Assembly: GCA_964386235.1 (NCBI GenBank)
Contig: CAYLSH010000040.1
Span: 1 to 17,181 of the forward strand
Direction of reading: 5' to 3'
Source of the DNA: RGIG8767 sp964386235
GTDB lineage: Bacteria > Bacillota > Clostridia > Lachnospirales > Lachnospiraceae
DNA: 17,181 nt
Below are positions 14,402 through 17,181 of the stretch, in pieces (position 1 is the stretch's first letter; every line of letters starts with the position of its first letter). The notes below the pieces were generated by a model. The model did not search any database. It was not told the origin of the DNA and saw only the letters and a program-made list of their open reading frames with translations. Both the position numbers and the translations under genes were made by a program.

Positions 14402-14473
14402 GCACCTGTAGTCTAATGGATAGAACGGAGGCCTCCGACGCCTTTAATGCAGGTTCGATTCCTGTCGGGTGCA
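14402..14473 (+). tRNA. tRNA-Arg (anticodon CCG)
   Basis: Cloverleaf by eye: acceptor GCACCTG with CGGGTGC (one G-T), then TA. The D arm is GTCT with GAAC around AATGGATA. The anticodon stem GAGGC/GCCTT encloses the loop CTCCGAC, with anticodon CCG at 14435-14437 (reads CGG, Arg). The variable loop is TAAT, the T arm is GCAGG/CCTGT with loop TTCGATT, and the discriminator is A. CCA is not encoded. The D stem has one C-A mismatch and one T-G, which is weaker than usual. A frame starting at 14416 lies within this gene and is not the start of a protein. Confidence 0.93.
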
Positions 14474-14553
14474 TTTGGTTACGCTATTTTTATAGGAATG
14501 AAATCCATTATGGGGTAAGGGAAAACTATAAGATTGAAAGGCAAGGTATTGTT

Positions 14554-15840
14554 TTGGATAACAAGAAAACTCTTAAGGAGAAATGCCAGTCCTTTGTGGA
14601 ATGGTGCAAGGATATAGGTGGTCTGATTAAGGAAAATCATAAGATTGCGATTTCGGTGCTGGTATTTATTGTTCTCGTTGTGATTGTGATTGTGGTAAGT
14701 TCCATTCTTGGAAAGAGATCTAATGGCAGCGAAGCGGCAGCAGTCATAGAGACGGAAAGCAGTTTGGAAGCAGAGACACTGGTGGTCCCGGATGAACCTC
14801 TAAAAGAGGATGCCTATCCGGAAGTCAATAATGTTGTAAAACAGTATTATCAGGCGATGGCGGACGGGGATATTAATACCCTTCATTCCATTATGACGGG
14901 GCTGGATGAAAAAGACGAGATCAAGATCGTGAAAAAAAGTGAATACGTGGAAGGGTATCCGACGCTCATCTGTTATACGAAGCAGGGGCCGCAGGAAGAT
15001 TCCTATATTGTTTACGCATATTATGAAGTAAAATTAAAGGATTTTGAAAATCTTACGCCGGGTATGAATGCACTTTATCTTTGCAAAAATGAGAGTGGTG
15101 CGTACTATATAAACGGCGAGACACAGGATGATAAAACGATTGCATACTGTGAGATGATTTCAGCACAGGATGATGTTGTGGATCTGGTAAACACGGTTCA
15201 GGTCAAATACAACGAACTAAAATCCACGGATGTGGAATTGAGTGAATTTCTTGCGGAACTGCCCGATATCCTGACGGCAGCAGTGGGAGAAGAACTGGCA
15301 AGAATGGAAGCGGAAGAGACCTCAGCTACAGAAGCGGCATTGGAAGCAGAAACCGAAACGGAAACACAGACAGAAGAAGAGTCCACGGAGGAAAATGTAA
15401 TCAAAACCGTTCGGACAACGGATGTTGTGAATGTGCGCAGTTCGGATAGTACGACCGCTGATAAAGTAGGAAAAGCGCAGGCAGGTGATGAGTACACTTT
15501 GCTGGAAGAAAAAGGCAATGGCTGGTCCAAGATCCTGTTTGAGGGAAAGGAAGCCTTTATTAAGACAGAATTTTTGGAAGTCGTATCCGAAGAGACCGTG
15601 GAGAACAATGAAGAAGATGATGAGGATTCTGCCGAGGCAGCATCCGATTCCCCTTCCTCCGGCTCTGCAACAGCAACCGACACGATCAATGTTCGTGCCG
15701 ATGCAAGTACAACGGCTGAAAAACTTGGAGTCTGCTATCCGGGTGACAAACTCGAAGTGGTGACCAAGCGTGCCGACGGATGGACGGAAGTCAAATACAA
15801 AGGCAAAAAGGGATTTGTAAAATCCGAATTCCTGGAGTAA
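14554..15840 (+). CDS. Membrane-anchored protein with two SH3b domains
   Basis: About 428 residues. A short cytoplasmic N-terminus with the KENHKIA end is followed by one transmembrane helix (about 31-52). An extracytoplasmic region follows (about 75-240; DAYPEVNNVVKQYYQAMADGD, of NTF2-like appearance), then a Glu/Thr-rich linker. Two bacterial SH3 repeats close it (about 285-345 and 373-428), each with a DxVNVR/DTINVR start, a TTADK/TTAEK segment and a GWxxI/VxxxGKxxFxKxEFLE end; the repeats are clearly related. SH3b domains usually bind peptidoglycan or peptides, so a cell-wall role is inferred. The start is TTG 14554, six bases after AAGG. The frame stays open upstream to an ATG at 14416, but that lies inside the tRNA gene. 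Confidence 0.82.
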   Translation: MDNKKTLKEKCQSFVEWCKDIGGLIKENHKIAISVLVFIVLVVIVIVVSSILGKRSNGSEAAAVIETESSLEAETLVVPDEPLKEDAYPEVNNVVKQYYQAMADGDINTLHSIMTGLDEKDEIKIVKKSEYVEGYPTLICYTKQGPQEDSYIVYAYYEVKLKDFENLTPGMNALYLCKNESGAYYINGETQDDKTIAYCEMISAQDDVVDLVNTVQVKYNELKSTDVELSEFLAELPDILTAAVGEELARMEAEETSATEAALEAETETETQTEEESTEENVIKTVRTTDVVNVRSSDSTTADKVGKAQAGDEYTLLEEKGNGWSKILFEGKEAFIKTEFLEVVSEETVENNEEDDEDSAEAASDSPSSGSATATDTINVRADASTTAEKLGVCYPGDKLEVVTKRADGWTEVKYKGKKGFVKSEFLE

Positions 15841-16074
15841 TCGTACATATTGACAGTACAACTGTGCCATGCGGCATTTGTGCTTCCGACCATGCCATGA
15901 ACGCAGCAGATGAGATGAATGCACAAAACCGTGATATCAGGAAGTTTTTCGATAATTCAGGCGCGTCGTATTCCACATGGCAAGCACCGGAGCAGGAATG
16001 CGTACGATATTTTGGAAATAATTAGTTGCGGAATATACGAAATATTGATTATGCTACTTTATCACAGAAAAGTG
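15841..16074. other. About 230 bases without a convincing gene
   Basis: Between the SH3b gene and the gdhA promoter. A 42-codon frame, ATG 15897 to TAG 16025, has gene-like composition but no ribosome site, and I recognise nothing in it. A small ACAGT/ACTGT palindrome (15853-15865) follows the SH3b stop with no T-run, so I see no clear terminator for that gene. The last 50 bases are AT-rich and lead into the gdhA promoter. Confidence 0.5.
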
Positions 16075-16103
16075 TTGCATTATAAAAGTATTTGTTGTAC
16101 AAT
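16075..16103 (+). promoter_or_regulatory. SigmaA promoter upstream of gdhA
   Basis: TTGCAT (16075-16080), a 17-base spacer, TACAAT (16098-16103). Predicted transcription start near 16110, leaving an 83-base leader before gdhA that contains the terminator-like hairpin described next. Confidence 0.75.
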
Positions 16104-16124
16104 AGCAAAAGACAAAGGTGTCTG

Positions 16125-16154
16125 GCATGGTAAAGCAACTTTACCATGCTTTTT
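16125..16154 (+). terminator. Intrinsic terminator (attenuator) in the gdhA leader
   Basis: GCATGGTAAAG (16125-16135) and CTTTACCATGC (16139-16149) form a perfect eleven-pair stem with a CAA loop, followed directly by TTTTT. It is a textbook terminator placed between the promoter and the ribosome site. A smaller hairpin (AGACA-AAGG-TGTCT, 16110-16123) precedes it at the very 5' end of the predicted RNA. Confidence 0.85.
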
Positions 16155-16192
16155 GTGTATATTTTAGTAATTTTAAACAGGAGGATATTAAT

Positions 16193-17181
16193 ATGTCATA
16201 CGTTGATGAGGTAATCGACTTAGTAGTTGAGAAAAACCCTGCACAGCCGGAGTTCCATCAGGCAGTCAAGGAAGTGTTGGAATCTCTGCGTGTAGTAATC
16301 GAAGCCAATGAGGAGGCTTACAGAAAAGACGCACTTTTAGAAAGAATTGTTAATCCGGAAAGACAGATCATGTTCCGTGTTCCCTGGGTGGATGATAAGG
16401 GACAGGTTCAGGTAAATACAGGTTACCGTGTACAGTTTAACAGTGCAATCGGACCTTACAAGGGAGGCATCAGACTTCATCCTTCTGTAAATATTGGTAT
16501 TATCAAATTCTTGGGATTTGAGCAGATCTTTAAAAACTCCTTAACAGGTCTTCCGATCGGCGGCGGCAAGGGTGGTTCCGATTTTGATCCTAAGGGCAAA
16601 TCCGACAGAGAAGTAATGGCATTCTGCCAGAGTTTTATGAACGAACTTTACAGACACATCGGTGCTGACACAGACGTTCCTGCCGGTGATATCGGAACAG
16701 GTGCAAGAGAAATCGGTTATATGTATGGCCAGTACAAAAAGATCCGTAACATCTATGAAGGTGTATTAACCGGTAAGGGATTATCCTACGGCGGATCTTT
16801 AGCCAGAACACAGGCTACCGGTTATGGTCTGTTATACATCACAGAAGAAATGTTAAAATGCAATGGCTCTGATATTAAGGGCAAGACGGTTGCAGTATCC
16901 GGTGCCGGTAACGTTGCAATTTATGCTATCGAAAAAGCACAGCAGTTAGGTGCTAAGCCGGTTACCTGCTCAGATTCTACAGGATGGATCTACGATCCGG
17001 AAGGAATTGACGTAGCTTTATTAAAAGAGATCAAAGAAGTAAAACGTGCCCGTCTGACAGAGTATGCTGCTGCAAGAAAGAGTGCACAGTACACAGAAAA
17101 GAAAGAAGGCGCTCCAAGCGTATGGAGTGTAAAAGTAGACGTTGCTCTTCCTTGTGCAACACAGAACGAACTGCATTTAGA
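16193..17181 (+). CDS. gdhA: NADP-type glutamate dehydrogenase, 5' three-quarters (3' end outside window)
   Basis: Interconverts 2-oxoglutarate plus ammonium and glutamate; hexameric family of about 445 residues, of which the first 329 codons are in the window. Seen: GPYKGGIRLHPSVN (Lys90, substrate binding), LPIGGGKGGSDFDPKGKSD (catalytic Lys126), VPAGDIGTGAREIGYMYG (catalytic Asp166), LARTQATGYG, and the dinucleotide-binding SGAGNVA loop (236-242) followed by the CSDSTGWIYDP segment. The match to E. coli-type GdhA supports NADP use. AGGAGG (16179-16184) is eight bases before the ATG. The gene has its own promoter and a leader terminator. The frame stays open to the window end. Confidence 0.97.
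   Translation, partial: MSYVDEVIDLVVEKNPAQPEFHQAVKEVLESLRVVIEANEEAYRKDALLERIVNPERQIMFRVPWVDDKGQVQVNTGYRVQFNSAIGPYKGGIRLHPSVNIGIIKFLGFEQIFKNSLTGLPIGGGKGGSDFDPKGKSDREVMAFCQSFMNELYRHIGADTDVPAGDIGTGAREIGYMYGQYKKIRNIYEGVLTGKGLSYGGSLARTQATGYGLLYITEEMLKCNGSDIKGKTVAVSGAGNVAIYAIEKAQQLGAKPVTCSDSTGWIYDPEGIDVALLKEIKEVKRARLTEYAAARKSAQYTEKKEGAPSVWSVKVDVALPCATQNELHL

Noticed and set aside
14416..14553. Long N-terminus of the SH3b protein from ATG 14416
   Set aside because: The ATG and following codons are inside tRNA-Arg, and TTG 14554 has a spaced AAGG.
15420..15840. Direct repeat suggesting a mobile or tandem DNA element
   Set aside because: The similarity is at protein level between two SH3b domains, a normal domain duplication and not a DNA repeat.
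15198..15924. Minus-strand frames of 163 and 200 codons opposite the SH3b gene
   Set aside because: They have Ser/Val-rich or Cys/Phe-rich low-complexity content mirroring the Glu/Thr-rich linker, with no ribosome site or family. They are shadows of the plus-strand gene.
16140..16163. Second gdhA promoter with TATATT -10 after the leader terminator
   Set aside because: No -35 at workable spacing; the best candidate, TTTACC, is only 12 bases away and inside the hairpin.

Overview
The window reads as a chromosomal segment of a spore-forming member of the Clostridia, most likely a Lachnospiraceae species. The reasons are the spoIIGA-sigE-sigG sporulation genes, a DUF5688 protein (a family I associate with this group), moderate-to-low GC, strong AGGAGG ribosome sites and the general protein style. 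I cannot name the genus from sequence alone.

Left part (1-4891): the 3' end of ftsZ, then spoIIGA-sigE, then sigG-ylmC. This is the classic division/sporulation cluster, in which SpoIIGA cleaves pro-SigmaE in the mother cell and SigmaG acts in the forespore. Here sigE and sigG are separated by a cobalamin cassette: a B12 riboswitch, a membrane-anchored DUF4430 protein and an ECF-transporter S component. The spoIIGA control region has a consensus -35 embedded in a Spo0A box, an over-long spacer, and an excellent Shine-Dalgarno that points to an ATC codon instead of ATG/GTG/TTG.

Middle part (4892-9569): nrdR behind a perfect SigmaA promoter and followed by an intrinsic terminator. Then comes a yqeG-aroE-aroK-aroQ run (a HAD phosphatase plus three shikimate-pathway enzymes), efp with its own promoter and terminator, and a DUF5688 gene.

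Right part (9540-14340): three large GT-C-type membrane glycosyltransferases. One lies on the minus strand and overlaps the DUF5688 3' end. The other two are on the plus strand and overlap each other. The minus and plus genes diverge from back-to-back promoters. A long GAAA-capped hairpin ends the plus-strand pair.

Far right (14343-17181): a promoter and tRNA-Arg(CCG), followed without a visible terminator by a membrane-anchored protein with two SH3b repeats (TTG start). Next is about 230 bp with no convincing gene. The window ends in the 5' three-quarters of NADP-type glutamate dehydrogenase gdhA, whose leader contains a strong intrinsic terminator between promoter and gene.

I saw no CRISPR array, insertion sequence, phage gene or attachment site.
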